A stretch of DNA of 46,469 bases, taken from NCBI GenBank assembly GCA_017509785.1, contig JAFWOT010000001.1, positions 1 through 46,469 on the forward strand. Reading direction: 5' to 3'. Of the stretch, positions 7,334-15,789 are shown piece by piece. Made by a program: the position numbers and the translations under genes. Every line of letters starts with the position of its first letter. The stretch's first letter is position 1. The notes beneath the pieces were generated by a model. It was not told the DNA's origin. It did no database searches and was given only the letters and a program-made list of their open reading frames with translations. The DNA comes from Clostridia bacterium. Its GTDB lineage: Bacteria; Bacillota; Clostridia; Christensenellales; CAG-138.

Positions 7334-8458
7334 TTGGCCTCGGAGAAGAAAAACCCCATACTCGGATTCATAAGGAACAACACGGTAATGGTCATCGCGT
7401 TCTGCGCAGCGCTCGTTACCGCTTTTATAGTGCCGCCGGACGCCGAATACCTCGGCTACATAGACTTCAAGACCCTGACCTGCCTCTTCTGCGTGCTGGG
7501 GATAGTCGGCGCGCTCCGCAATATCCGCTTCTTCTCCATGCTTGCGAGGAGCATAGTCAAGCGCTTTAAGAACGCGCGCATGTGCACGCTGGCGCTCGTC
7601 TGCATCACTTTCATCGGCTCCATGCTCATCGCCAACGACATGGCTCTTTTAACCTTCCTGCCGCTGGGGTACTTCGTGCTCTCCGCCTCGAATAAGCGCG
7701 GGCGCATGGCGTTCACGTTCGTCATGCAGAACATCGCCGCGAACCTCGGCGGGATGCTCACGCCCTTCGGCAATCCGCAGAACCTCTACCTCTATTCGCG
7801 GTTCGATATCCCCACGGGCGAATTCATGCGGATAATGGCGCCGCCCTTCGCCGTTGCGATAACGCTCATAGTCGCCTGCTGTATGTTCGTCCCCGCCGAG
7901 CCCATGGAGGTGCCGGACGAGCCCGTCCGCCTGCCGAAGAGGCGCACCGCGATCTACCTCGCCGCGTTCGCCCTCTCGATAGCGATAGTCTTCCGCGGGA
8001 TCCCCTACTGGATAGGGCTCATCGTGATACCCGCGCTCCTTCTCGTGATGGACAGGCGCGCGCTCGCCGGGGTCGATTACCCGCTGCTTTTAACCTTCGT
8101 CTTCTTCTTCATATTCGCCGGGAACATGTCGAGGATACCCGCCGTCTCGCGGTTCTTTTCCGCCCTGCTCGAGAAGGACACGCTCTCGTTCAGCGTGCTC
8201 TCCTGCCAGGTGATATCGAACGTCCCCTCCGCGATACTGCTCTCCCGCTTCACGGCCGATTACCCCGCGCTGCTCGTGGGCGTGAACATCGGCGGCACGG
8301 GCACTCTCATCGCCTCGCTCGCCTCGCTCATCACATTCCGGGAGTACAGCTTCCACAATCCCGATAAAAAGCTCCGCTATCTCGGGGTTTTTTCCGCGTT
8401 CAACTTCGGTTTTCTCGCCGTGCTGCTGCTGTTCATGAAGCTCGTCATGCGCTATTGA
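7334..8458 (+). CDS. SLC13/ArsB-type anion permease
   Basis: A 374-residue membrane protein with about ten hydrophobic segments and the citrate-transporter/ArsB (ion transporter superfamily) pattern. The motif NIAANLGGMLTPFGNPQNLYLY in the first half and NVPSAILLSRF...GVNIGGTGTLIASLASLI in the second match the paired re-entrant substrate loops (N-x-G-x-x-x-T-P-x-G-N-P) of this superfamily. Members move arsenite, Na+ or dicarboxylates, and the exact substrate is not evident here. The start is TTG, supported by GGGAGG seven bases upstream and by the promoter position. It is a single-gene unit. Confidence 0.85.
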   Translation: MASEKKNPILGFIRNNTVMVIAFCAALVTAFIVPPDAEYLGYIDFKTLTCLFCVLGIVGALRNIRFFSMLARSIVKRFKNARMCTLALVCITFIGSMLIANDMALLTFLPLGYFVLSASNKRGRMAFTFVMQNIAANLGGMLTPFGNPQNLYLYSRFDIPTGEFMRIMAPPFAVAITLIVACCMFVPAEPMEVPDEPVRLPKRRTAIYLAAFALSIAIVFRGIPYWIGLIVIPALLLVMDRRALAGVDYPLLLTFVFFFIFAGNMSRIPAVSRFFSALLEKDTLSFSVLSCQVISNVPSAILLSRFTADYPALLVGVNIGGTGTLIASLASLITFREYSFHNPDKKLRYLGVFSAFNFGFLAVLLLFMKLVMRY

Positions 8459-8504
8459 ACCCGCCCCGAAAAAATATATTTTAAAAAAGGTGTGATATTC
8501 GTCC

Positions 8505-8539
8505 AAAAAAAGCGTCTATATAAGTAGAGGCGCTTTTTT
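8505..8539. terminator. Bidirectional terminator after the permease gene
   Basis: AAAAAAGCG and CGCTTTTTT form a stem around an ATA-rich loop, with A- and T-runs on both sides. Confidence 0.75.
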
Positions 8540-8599
8540 GATTTGTGCATATCCGGGACGGCCTGAAAAATATATTGTTCAAAAGCTGTCCACTTTGGC

Positions 8600-8790
8600 A
8601 CATTTCGCTTGTTATATAAGTGTAGGGGTTGATCGGCCTCTGCTCCGGCAGCGAGCGGAAAGCGCTGTGCCCCGTCAAAGGGGCGCGTCCATGGACCACG
8701 CTTTCGATAGCCCCCCCTTTGGGCGAGTACCCCTTTCCAGGCTCGCCCCTTGCATGGGAGACCCGTTGATTCCCCGGGTCTCCCTTTTAT
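8600..8790 (+). ncRNA. Candidate structured non-coding RNA ending in a strong terminator
   Basis: No convincing reading frame covers this interval, yet it contains a chain of hairpins: CTGC/GCAG, CAGCG/CGCTG, GCCCC/GGGGC, GCGT/ACGC around GTCCATGGAC, and GGGCGAG/CTCGCCC. It ends with a perfect 10-bp terminator stem (GGGAGACCCG/CGGGTCTCCC, 8756-8784) followed by TTTTATT. A TTGGCA and TATATAAG pair lies upstream near 8,595-8,620, though with non-ideal spacing. I checked by eye for tmRNA, SRP and RNase P signatures and saw none. 6S RNA remains possible. The 5' end is uncertain. Confidence 0.4.
8756..8790 (+). terminator. Rho-independent terminator of the candidate ncRNA
   Basis: A perfect 10-bp GC-rich stem with a 9-base loop and a TTTTATT tail. 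No coding sequence on the plus strand ends nearby, so it implies a non-coding transcript upstream. Confidence 0.8.
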
Positions 8791-8885
8791 TATCCTCTCT
8801 CCCCTTCCTCGCCGAAGGGATATCGGACGGCGCAAGGCGCAGATCGATAAAAACCTCCGGGTTACGAATCGCTGCCGATCGATCC

Positions 8886-9470
8886 CGCCGACACAGTCGC
8901 TGTTGATGAGGGAAAAAGAACCTTCTCAATGCAGCCTCCGCCGATGCTCTGTCCCTCATCCGTCGCCCTCATCCGTCGCCTTCGGCGCCACCTTCCCCCG
9001 GGGGAAGGCTTTCGGTTTCGTCCGCCGTTATCCCGATCGACCGTTGATGATTGCCGATCGATCATCCTTTCCCACACAGCAACAAGATGACTGATGAGGG
9101 ATAAGCCCCTCACCACTTTTCCTGCGCTGCTGCTTTGTCCCTCATCCACCGCAAGCGGTCCCCCTTCCCCCAAGGGAAGGCATTGACGCGACCGATGAGA
9201 GTTAAGGCTTCCCTTGGGGGAAGCTGTCACCGCAGGTGACTGATGAGGGAAAAAGCCCCTCACCACTTTTCTTCCGCAGATGCCCTGTCCCTCATCCACC
9301 GCAAGCAGTCCCTCCTCGCGGCAAAGCCGCCCGGCGCTCACCTGAAAGCGCCGCACCGCGGCCCTTTCCGGGCGGTTCGCGCCCCCAAGGGAAGGCTTTT
9401 GGTTTCGTCCGCCGTTATCCCGATCGACCATTGATGATCGCCGATCGATCATCCTTTCCCTCACAGCAAC
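8886..9470. repeat. Array of palindromic AAGGCTTCCC / GATGAGGGA repeat units
   Basis: Two to three units share the pattern GCTTCCC...GGGGGAAGC, then GTCACCGCAGGTGAC, then TGATGAGGGA, then AGCCCCTCACCA, then TCCCTCATCCACC, then CTTCCCCCAAGGGAAGGC. Both the ends and TGATGAGGGA/TCCCTCATC are inverted repeats, giving a MITE-like element of about 100-200 bp. A separate direct repeat of about 80 bp (GGTTTCGTCCGCCGTTATCC onwards) occurs at 9,010-9,075 and 9,400-9,465. The interval holds no supported gene. Confidence 0.8.
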
Positions 9471-9472
9471 AA

Positions 9473-9508
9473 AAAGAAGGCGCCGCCGGTTTCCCGGGAG
9501 CGCCTTTG
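9473..9508 (-). terminator. Terminator of the DUF1015 gene
   Basis: On the minus strand AAGGCGC and GCGCCTT pair, followed by CTTTTTG, starting about 15 bases after the DUF1015 stop codon. Confidence 0.65.
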
Positions 9509-9522
9509 GTTTTCCGTTCGGA

Positions 9523-10866
9523 TCACTTCGTGATCTTCCTGCACTCGAGGTAATACCTCTTCTCATGCGCCTCGCCCATGGAGAAGGTCTTCCTCGGCAG
9601 AGCGCCGTCGAATACGACGGTCTTGAAGAAGGCGGACTTATCCATCGCGGGGAGGAGGAAGCCCATGTTGTTGACCTTGGAGCCGAGATCGTTCACGACG
9701 TCCGCGCCGTGGATGTAGTCGATGGCGGCGCCCTTGGTCGCCTTCAGGACGACGTCGAGAGCGTTCTGCAGTGTGCCGACCTCAAGCTGAGCGGCGGGAC
9801 GCTTCACGGCGATGAAGCCGCGCTTGCCGCGGATGACGACGGGGATCACGTGACCGCCCTCTGCTACGGCGCGCTCGAAGCAGCGGTTGAACCTGCGCTC
9901 GGACTCGAAGAGCTGTACGTCGACGATGCCGCCGGGGTTCTGCTCCTTGAGCTTGGCGGTGAGGTCGTTGATGAACTTCTTGACGCTGACGTTGAACACG
10001 ACGCGGTGTATCGGCTCGAACACGATGCCCTCGTCATGGACGTTCTCGAGCTCGACGAGAGCGTACCTTGCGGGATGATCCGCGCGCTCCTCCTCGGGGA
10101 GGGTCGCCTTGAGCTTCTCCCAGTTGGCCTTCGCGGTGGCGAAGGAGTGGTTGCCGTCGCCCATCGCAAAGAGCAGGGGCGCCATCTCGCGGCCGTACTT
10201 CATCGGATCGATGAGCGCCGTGAGCCCGTCGATAGCGTTCTTTATCATGGCTTCGTCGTTGATGAACCAGCCCTCGACGTGACCGCCCTTCTGCATGAGC
10301 TCGAAATCGTAGAACTTGGGCGTTCCCTTCACGGCCTCATAGATGGGCTCGATGACGCTCTTCTTCTCGTCGTCGATGAGGACGAGTATGTGCGGCAGCT
10401 CAAGGGGAGCGCCGTCGCGGATGCGAAGACGCGGGGGAATGCGCTCGACGATGGTGCCCTCGGTCGCCCTTATGAGGGTGGTGGAGCCCTTGTTGTAATC
10501 GTAGCACTCGAGATCCAACGCCACCACGAGGCCGTTCCTCGTCTTGCCGTCGACGGTGCGGCGGGTGAGCATGAAGCCCTCGCCCAGGTTCCTGAGAATG
10601 CCGTTCGCCATGTATTCGTCCATGGTCTTGCGGATGGCGGCGATGCGCTCATCCTCGCCCGGCTTCTCGAGATAGATCTCGGGGAGCATGATGCGAAGGG
10701 TCGAGGGAGCGTCGCCTACGATCTTCTCACAGCCGTCCCAGTAATCGGGCTGGGAGGTGTACTGGTCGCACGCCACGCACGCCCACTTGGAAAGGTCAAC
10801 GCCCTCTGCGGGGAACATGATCTCCGGCACGCAGATGCCGGCTTCGTTTGCGAATTTGGGATCCAT
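9523..10866 (-). CDS. DUF1015 family protein
   Basis: A 447-residue cytosolic protein of the DUF1015 family. The start region includes FANEAGICVPEIMFPAEGVDLSKWACVACDQYTSQPDYW. The family hallmark GDGNHSFATAKANWE lies near residue 240, and a VELENVHDEGIVFEPIHRVV stretch follows. Biochemical function is not settled, and in other Bacillota the family often neighbours serine biosynthesis genes, which are not present here. A GGAGG lies nine bases upstream of the ATG, and a good promoter and terminator flank the gene, making it monocistronic. Confidence 0.88.
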   Translation of the reverse strand: MDPKFANEAGICVPEIMFPAEGVDLSKWACVACDQYTSQPDYWDGCEKIVGDAPSTLRIMLPEIYLEKPGEDERIAAIRKTMDEYMANGILRNLGEGFMLTRRTVDGKTRNGLVVALDLECYDYNKGSTTLIRATEGTIVERIPPRLRIRDGAPLELPHILVLIDDEKKSVIEPIYEAVKGTPKFYDFELMQKGGHVEGWFINDEAMIKNAIDGLTALIDPMKYGREMAPLLFAMGDGNHSFATAKANWEKLKATLPEEERADHPARYALVELENVHDEGIVFEPIHRVVFNVSVKKFINDLTAKLKEQNPGGIVDVQLFESERRFNRCFERAVAEGGHVIPVVIRGKRGFIAVKRPAAQLEVGTLQNALDVVLKATKGAAIDYIHGADVVNDLGSKVNNMGFLLPAMDKSAFFKTVVFDGALPRKTFSMGEAHEKRYYLECRKITK

Positions 10867-10896
10867 AAATGAAAACCTCCATTTGTAGTCAGTTTA

Positions 10897-10925
10897 ATTA
10901 TAAACCATCGCCCCGCGTTTTGCAA
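10897..10925 (-). promoter_or_regulatory. Promoter of the DUF1015 gene
   Basis: Minus-strand TTGCAA (10920-10925), 17-base spacer, TATAAT (10897-10902), about 30 bases upstream of the start codon. Confidence 0.75.
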
Positions 10926-10985
10926 TCACCAAATTTCGATACGTAACCGTCCCCGCGGTCGGTCATTCATTGTCGCTCCCCGCTC

Positions 10986-11014
10986 TTTACTTTTGGCGGC
11001 TGATGGTGTATTAT
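10986..11014 (+). promoter_or_regulatory. Promoter of the lipid kinase operon
   Basis: TTTACT, 17-base spacer, TATTAT. Transcription would start about 35 bases before the lipid kinase ATG and read through the DUF5711 and CvpA-like genes. Confidence 0.55.
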
Positions 11015-11054
11015 ATAGGTTGGATATGAATAACGTGGAGGTCTGAACTCACAT

Positions 11055-11945
11055 ATGCGCCCCTATTTTATAGTCAACCCGATCGCCGGCGGCGGCAAGG
11101 CGAAGGAGAAATTCGATTCGCTCATCCGTTATCTGCGTGAGAAGAAGGCTGATTTCGGCTTCTGCGAGACCACCGCGCCCGGCCAGTCCACCGAGCTTGC
11201 GGACAAAGCCTACGAGCGGGGCGAGCGATTCATAGTCGCGGTCGGCGGCGACGGCACTATAAACGAGGTCGCCTCCTCCCTCTATAAGCGGAGCGACGCC
11301 GTGATGGGCATCTGCCCCTTCGGCACGGGGAACGACTTCGCCCGGGTGCTCTCCCTTTCCACCGAGCCGGATGAAGCGGCCAGGGTCCTTCTCGAGGGCG
11401 CTCCCGCCCCCGTCGATATGGGCATGGCGGGCGAAAAGCCCTTCACGAACGTCGGCGGGCTCGGGTTCGACGTCGACGTCGTCATCAACACCGAGAAATA
11501 CAAGAGGCGTTTCCACGGGATGATACCCTACCTCTTCGGGGTGATGAAGTCGCTCCTTCATCTGAGGAGCGTTCCCGTCACGATAACCGCCGACGGGCAG
11601 TCGATCCGCGAGGACGTCACCATCTGCTCCGTCGGGAACGGCTCGCACATAGGCGGCGGGATGGCCGCTCTTCCCAACGCGGACGCGCAGGACGGGCTCC
11701 TTGACGTATGCGTCGTAAAGAAGGTCGGTCTGCTCACTTTGTTAAAGCTCCTCCCCCTCTTCATAAAGGGGAAGCACCTCGGGAAGAAGCAGGTCAAATA
11801 CTTCCGCGCGAAGGAGGTCACCATCGAGTGTGACCGCTGCCCCATGCAGCTCGACGGCGAGCTCGGGCAGTACGCGCCCGTGACCTTCCGCGTGCTCCCG
11901 GGGGCGCTGCGGATAATGCTCCCCAAAAAGGCGATATCTTCATGA
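11055..11945 (+). CDS. Diacylglycerol/lipid kinase family protein (YegS/DgkB type)
   Basis: A 296-residue soluble lipid kinase. It begins with the family signature YFIVNPIAGGGKAKEKF, has the ATP-binding GGDGT at residues 64-68 (VAVGGDGTINEVASSL), and PFGTGNDFARVL at 88-100. The C-terminal beta-sandwich ends in QLDGELGQYAPVTFRVLPGALRIMLP. Such enzymes phosphorylate diacylglycerol or related lipids at the inner membrane face, feeding phospholipid recycling. A GGAGGT lies 12 bases upstream of the ATG. It heads a tight cluster with the following two genes. Confidence 0.92.
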   Translation: MRPYFIVNPIAGGGKAKEKFDSLIRYLREKKADFGFCETTAPGQSTELADKAYERGERFIVAVGGDGTINEVASSLYKRSDAVMGICPFGTGNDFARVLSLSTEPDEAARVLLEGAPAPVDMGMAGEKPFTNVGGLGFDVDVVINTEKYKRRFHGMIPYLFGVMKSLLHLRSVPVTITADGQSIREDVTICSVGNGSHIGGGMAALPNADAQDGLLDVCVVKKVGLLTLLKLLPLFIKGKHLGKKQVKYFRAKEVTIECDRCPMQLDGELGQYAPVTFRVLPGALRIMLPKKAISS

Positions 11946-11953
11946 GGTGGTAA

Positions 11954-13090
11954 ATGGCAAGAAGAAGGCGCAAACTCGTAGTCCGCGACAGAAGGAAGAC
12001 GGCTCTCCGCATGACAGCGGCGATCGTCAGCCTCATCGCGCTCATCGGCGCCGCCGTGCTGACTTTCTTCATAGTCCGCAGCTGCGGCGTGAAGCTCACC
12101 CTTCGCGAGCTCCCTCTGCTGCCCACCGACATGGTCTGCGGCGTGGGCGACGGGCTCCTTTCCGTCAGGAAGAACAGCCTGAGCTTCATCAGCTACAGGG
12201 ACGAGGACGACGATCTCACAAGGGCCCTCACCGGGGCCGCGGAGCCGGAGGGCGTAGTCGGGACCTCGGGCATCAGGGTCGTATGGGCGGGGAACGCCGT
12301 GCAGATAATCGACGGGAATTTCGATATCTCCGTCGAAGGGACGATAGAGGCGGTCCGCTGCGGCTCCTCCAACGTCGCCGTGTGTATGCGGCTCCCCAAC
12401 GGGGACGAGCGCGTCGGCGTCTATACCTCGGCGGGGCAGTTCCTGAAGAGCTTCGACTTCCCCAAGGGGAGGCTCGTGGATTTCGGCTTCAGCGAGGCCT
12501 CGGGTTCCACCCTCTGGACGATGGATCTCGATACCGACAGCGGCTCCCCGAGGACGACCATCTCCACGTTTGACCTCTCCCGCATGAGCTCCACCGGCGT
12601 GATAAGCGTTTCCGGTCAGCTCGTGGAGCGGATATTCTTCACAAACTCAAGCGTGTTCGTCGTCGGGACGGAATCGCTCATACGCTATTCCTCCTCCGCC
12701 AACCGCGAGATCTACCGAGTGCGCCTCTACGGCTACCGGGTCGAGGACGTCTCGTCCTCGGGCGATCAGCCCGTGCTGATGCTCCTGCCGAGGGGCTCCG
12801 CCTCCCCCGCGGAGGCAGGCTCCGTGATACTGCTGAGCGTCTCACAGAAGGACGTCGCCGGCGAGACCGCGGTCACCGTCATACTCCCCGAGGGAACGGT
12901 CGGCTGTCATCTTCTTTCCGGCTCGCTCGCGGCGGTCGGCGCCGACGCCGTCAGGCTCTATTCCCCGAAGGGCGAACTGCTTGAATCGCTCTCGCTCGGC
13001 GCTTCCGCGGTCTCGGCCCGAAAGCTCGACGAGCGCCATATTTTGATCGAAAGGAGCGGAGACCTTGCTCTCCTTACCGTGGGCAAATGA
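11954..13090 (+). CDS. DUF5711-like membrane-anchored beta-propeller protein
   Basis: A 378-residue protein with an Arg/Lys-rich N-terminus, one membrane helix at about residues 20-45 (MTAAIVSLIALIGAAVLTFFIV) and an extracellular part of repeated short beta strands, consistent with a propeller-like domain. Its size, topology and position before a CvpA-like gene resemble the DUF5711 proteins of Clostridia, whose function is unknown. The ATG follows a GAGGTGG and starts eight bases after the lipid kinase. The ATGA overlap with the next gene suggests coupled translation. Confidence 0.65.
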   Translation: MARRRRKLVVRDRRKTALRMTAAIVSLIALIGAAVLTFFIVRSCGVKLTLRELPLLPTDMVCGVGDGLLSVRKNSLSFISYRDEDDDLTRALTGAAEPEGVVGTSGIRVVWAGNAVQIIDGNFDISVEGTIEAVRCGSSNVAVCMRLPNGDERVGVYTSAGQFLKSFDFPKGRLVDFGFSEASGSTLWTMDLDTDSGSPRTTISTFDLSRMSSTGVISVSGQLVERIFFTNSSVFVVGTESLIRYSSSANREIYRVRLYGYRVEDVSSSGDQPVLMLLPRGSASPAEAGSVILLSVSQKDVAGETAVTVILPEGTVGCHLLSGSLAAVGADAVRLYSPKGELLESLSLGASAVSARKLDERHILIERSGDLALLTVGK

Positions 13091-13791
13091 ATATTCTCGA
13101 TTTTGCGATAATAGGCATACTCGGGCTCTTCGTACTCGGAGGGCTCTATAAGGGCTTCATGCACACCGCGCTCGACGTGCTCTGCTACATGCTCTGCGCC
13201 GTGTTCGGGTTCGTGATGATGCCCATAGTTTCGTTCCGCGTCGTGCAGAACGAATCCATATTCAACGCCATGCTCTACTACACCGAGGGCAGCGAGAACA
13301 TTTACGACGTCGAATACAGCAAGATGAACATCGACGAGATCTCCAACACCGAGCTGGAGGATATCTACTCCCATTCCGAAGTCGCCTTCCCCATGGACGA
13401 GCGCATCCGCGAGAACGTCTCCTCCGCCGCGTTCGAGTCCTCGAACATCCGCACGCTGGGCGATTACTTCAATCAGACGATGGTTCTCGTCACGATAAAC
13501 ATAATGGTGTTCCTCGTCATGTTCATCGCCCTGCGGGTGCTGCTGGCGTTCGGCATAGGCTGGTGGAATTACGCGAGCCCTCTTCCCGTTTTGAAGAGGC
13601 TCGAGATCCCCGCCGCCATAGGCACGGGGCTCATCCACGGAATACTCGCCGTGTTCCTCATATTTATGGTCTGCCCCATAATACTTACGGTGCTCCCCTT
13701 CGACGGGATAAGCGACCTCGTGCAGAACAGCAAGCTCGCCCACTTCTTCTATTACTCGAACTTCCTCCTCGCGCTGACGCCGGGAGTCTGA
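13087..13791 (+). CDS. CvpA family-like membrane protein
   Basis: A 234-residue protein with two N-terminal hydrophobic helices (NILDFAIIGILGLFVLGGLYKGF, then a second), a 90-residue acidic extracytoplasmic loop, and two or three C-terminal helices. The N-terminal G-x-x-K-G-F and the later PVLKRLEIPAAIGTGLIHGILAVFLIF resemble the CvpA (colicin V production) pattern. The loop is longer than in standard CvpA. The role is unknown, possibly envelope-related. It overlaps the upstream gene by four bases (ATGA). Confidence 0.65.
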   Translation: MNILDFAIIGILGLFVLGGLYKGFMHTALDVLCYMLCAVFGFVMMPIVSFRVVQNESIFNAMLYYTEGSENIYDVEYSKMNIDEISNTELEDIYSHSEVAFPMDERIRENVSSAAFESSNIRTLGDYFNQTMVLVTINIMVFLVMFIALRVLLAFGIGWWNYASPLPVLKRLEIPAAIGTGLIHGILAVFLIFMVCPIILTVLPFDGISDLVQNSKLAHFFYYSNFLLALTPGV

Positions 13792-13810
13792 CCGAATCAA
13801 ACAAAAACCC

Positions 13811-13836
13811 GACAAGTGGGACGGTCCTCCTGTCAG
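13811..13836. repeat. Small palindrome, GACA-GGGACGG-CTGTC type
   Basis: GACA and TGTC flank a GTGGGACGGTCCTCC core. The same core (GGGGGACGGTTCTC) occurs at 41,390-41,404 and a relative at 4,421-4,455. Confidence 0.5.
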
Positions 13837-13870
13837 AAAACGGGCGCGCCGCCCGATATGGAGCATGCCT

Positions 13871-14737
13871 ATGTATACAGCATCCGATTGGAAAGACTAC
13901 GAAATAATCGACGCCGGCGGCGGGGACAAGCTCGAGCGCTGGGGCTCCGTCACCCTTCTGCGCCCCGATCCGCAGGCCGTGTGGCCCATGGCCGCCCCCT
14001 GCCGCGAGCTTGACGCGCGCTATATCCGCTCCGCCGCGGGCGGCGGGCATTGGGAATACAGGCGCAGTCTTCCCGAGGATTGGACGATCCGCTACCGCGA
14101 TCTCTCCTTCATCGTGCGCCCGACGGGCTTCAAGCACACGGGGCTCTTCCCCGAGCAGGCCGTCAACTGGGATTTCATGCGCGGGCGCGTGCGAGAATTC
14201 AAAAAGAACGAGCCCGATAAGCCCTTCCGCGTGCTGAACCTCTTTGCCTACACCGGCGGCGCCACCTGCGCGCTCGCGGCGGAGGGGGCCGAGGTCGTCC
14301 ACGTCGACGCGGCGAAGAGCATAGTCCAATGGGCGAAGCAGAACCTGTCGGAGAGCGGCCTTCAGGACAGGCCCGTGCGGTTCATAGTCGACGACTGCAT
14401 GAAATTCGTGCAGAGGGAGCTCCGCCGCGGCCGCTCCTACGAGGGCATACTCATGGATCCGCCGAGCTACGGCAGAGGCCCCGACGGCGAGATGTGGCGC
14501 ATCGAGACGGGGCTCTACCCCCTCGTCGAGGCGGCGGTCAGGCTCCTCTCGGAGGACGCCTCGTTCTTCCTCATAAATTCCTATACCACCGGGCTCGCCC
14601 CCACCGTCCTCACCGACGTGCTGCGCGTCGCCCTGAAAAACCGCGGCGGCTCCGTCGAATCTGACGAGATCGGCCTGCCCATCACAAGGGATTCCCTCAT
14701 CCTCCCCTGCGGAGCAACGGGAAGGTGGGTTCAATGA
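13871..14737 (+). CDS. Class I SAM-dependent methyltransferase, RlmI-like
   Basis: About 288 residues. After a short N-terminal beta region containing YEIIDAGGGDKLERWG, the Rossmann domain shows the SAM-binding VLNLFAYTGGATCALAAEGAEVVHVDAAK, the acidic IVDDCMKFV and the catalytic-loop motif ILMDPPSYGRG. The N-F-A-Y-T-G and D-P-P-S-Y/F signatures are those of the RlmI/RlmK (COG1092) rRNA methyltransferases, so the likely substrate is 23S rRNA. The ATG at 13,871 is preferred over 13,865 because the GGAG at 13,860 is then correctly spaced. Confidence 0.85.
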   Translation: MYTASDWKDYEIIDAGGGDKLERWGSVTLLRPDPQAVWPMAAPCRELDARYIRSAAGGGHWEYRRSLPEDWTIRYRDLSFIVRPTGFKHTGLFPEQAVNWDFMRGRVREFKKNEPDKPFRVLNLFAYTGGATCALAAEGAEVVHVDAAKSIVQWAKQNLSESGLQDRPVRFIVDDCMKFVQRELRRGRSYEGILMDPPSYGRGPDGEMWRIETGLYPLVEAAVRLLSEDASFFLINSYTTGLAPTVLTDVLRVALKNRGGSVESDEIGLPITRDSLILPCGATGRWVQ

Positions 14738-14800
14738 CGGTTGCCGAAGGCAATTTTGACCATCCGGTGGATGGTCAAAAAGTCATTGAACGGGCGGCCT
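14730..14800. repeat. Dispersed palindromic repeat, copy 2
   Basis: This stretch is the near reverse complement of bases 1-70: GGTTGCCGAAGGCAATTTTG, then a GACCATCC/GGATGGTC hairpin, then TTGAACGGGCGGC. It overlaps the 3' end of the methyltransferase gene by eight bases, so the element abuts or supplies its stop region. Confidence 0.7.
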
Positions 14801-15310
14801 TGTGAGTGAAGCTCACAGCCCGCCCCGGAAGAAGCCGGTTGGGCGGCCTTGCCGAGCGTGAGCCGCCCGGAAAGGGACACAGTGTGTCGCTTTCAGGCGA
14901 ACGCCTCGGAAGCATAGCTTCCGAGGGTGTGATAAAGCGAGCAGCCCGCCCCGGCGACGGTTGCCGCGCAGACCAATGAAGGATAAGGCTTCCCTTGGGG
15001 GAAGCTGTCACCGAAGGTGACTGATGAGGGATAAGCCCCTCACCGATTAACCTTCCGGAGCTGCTCTATCCCTCATCCACCGCAAGCGGTCCCCCTTCCC
15101 CCAGGGGAAGGCATTGACGCGATTGATGAGAGTTAAGGCTTCCCCCGGGGGAAGCTCCGCCGACGCAGTCGCTACTGATGAGGGATAAGCTCCTCACCGA
15201 TTAACCTTCCGCAGATGCTCTGTCCCTCATCCACCGCAAGCGGTCCCCCTTCCCCCAAGGGAAGGCATTGGTTACGCCTGATGAAGGATAAGGCTTCCCT
15301 CCAATGGAAG
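14801..15310. repeat. Palindromic repeat array upstream of the DUF559 gene
   Basis: Bases 14,801-14,960 hold a cassette of short hairpins (GCGGCC and CGCCCGG motifs, GTGTCGC, TCCGAGG). From 14,985 two full AAGGCTTCCC/TGATGAGGGA units and a half unit follow, the last ending in GCTTCCCTCCAATGGAAGGC at 15,310. There is no supported gene in this interval. Confidence 0.8.
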
Positions 15311-15393
15311 GCGAAAAGCATCCTTCCGACTGCAGTGAGATATTCTGCGGTTTGGCCGAGTGCTTCACCCTCTTGAACTTTGAGTCATGCAAA

Positions 15394-15789
15394 ATGAAAA
15401 ACCTTTCCAACTCGCGATTGACTCCAAACTCTCGCCTTCTGAGAAAAGGAATGACAAAGGAGGAGCGACGTCTGTGGTATGATTTCCTCAAAAAGCTTCC
15501 ATTGACGGTCAACCGGCAAAAAGTTATCGGAAATTACATCGTAGACTTCTTCTGTTTCTCCGCAAAGATCGTTATCGAGCTCGACGGCTCACAGCATTAT
15601 TCGGAAAAGGGCGCAGCTTCCGACAGGCTGCGCGATGAGTTTCTCGGATCTGAGGGTATTCGCGTCCTCCGCTACTCGAACCATGACGTCAATACCAATT
15701 TCGATGGCGTCTGTGCGGATATCCTAAAGCACTTGGAACTGACTTGGGACGATTTCTGCGGTAGCGCCGCGAAGACCGATGAGAGTTAA
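15394..15789 (+). CDS. DUF559 endonuclease-like protein embedded in repeats
   Basis: A 131-residue protein of the DUF559 family, related to very-short-patch-repair type restriction-fold endonucleases. Visible features are SRLLRKGMTKEERRLWYDFL, the fold motif VNRQKVIGNYIVDFFCFSAKIVIELDGSQHY (where D, E-x-D and Q are the usual catalytic set) and GIRVLRYSNHDVNTNFDGVC. No clear Shine-Dalgarno site precedes the ATG; it is chosen because family homology begins there, although the frame is open from 15,304. The last codons and the TAA lie within the flanking repeat (GATGAGAGTTAAGGCTTCCC), so the repeat supplies the C-terminus. It is flanked on both sides by the same repeat family, suggesting it travels with the repeats. 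Confidence 0.75.
   Translation: MKNLSNSRLTPNSRLLRKGMTKEERRLWYDFLKKLPLTVNRQKVIGNYIVDFFCFSAKIVIELDGSQHYSEKGAASDRLRDEFLGSEGIRVLRYSNHDVNTNFDGVCADILKHLELTWDDFCGSAAKTDES

Noticed and set aside
8452..8835. 127-residue minus-strand frame over the candidate ncRNA
   Set aside because: It crosses terminator hairpins, has no ribosome binding site and is not protein-like.
9565..10872. 435-residue plus-strand frame over DUF1015
   Set aside because: Antisense shadow; the minus-strand product has family motifs, a ribosome binding site and a promoter.
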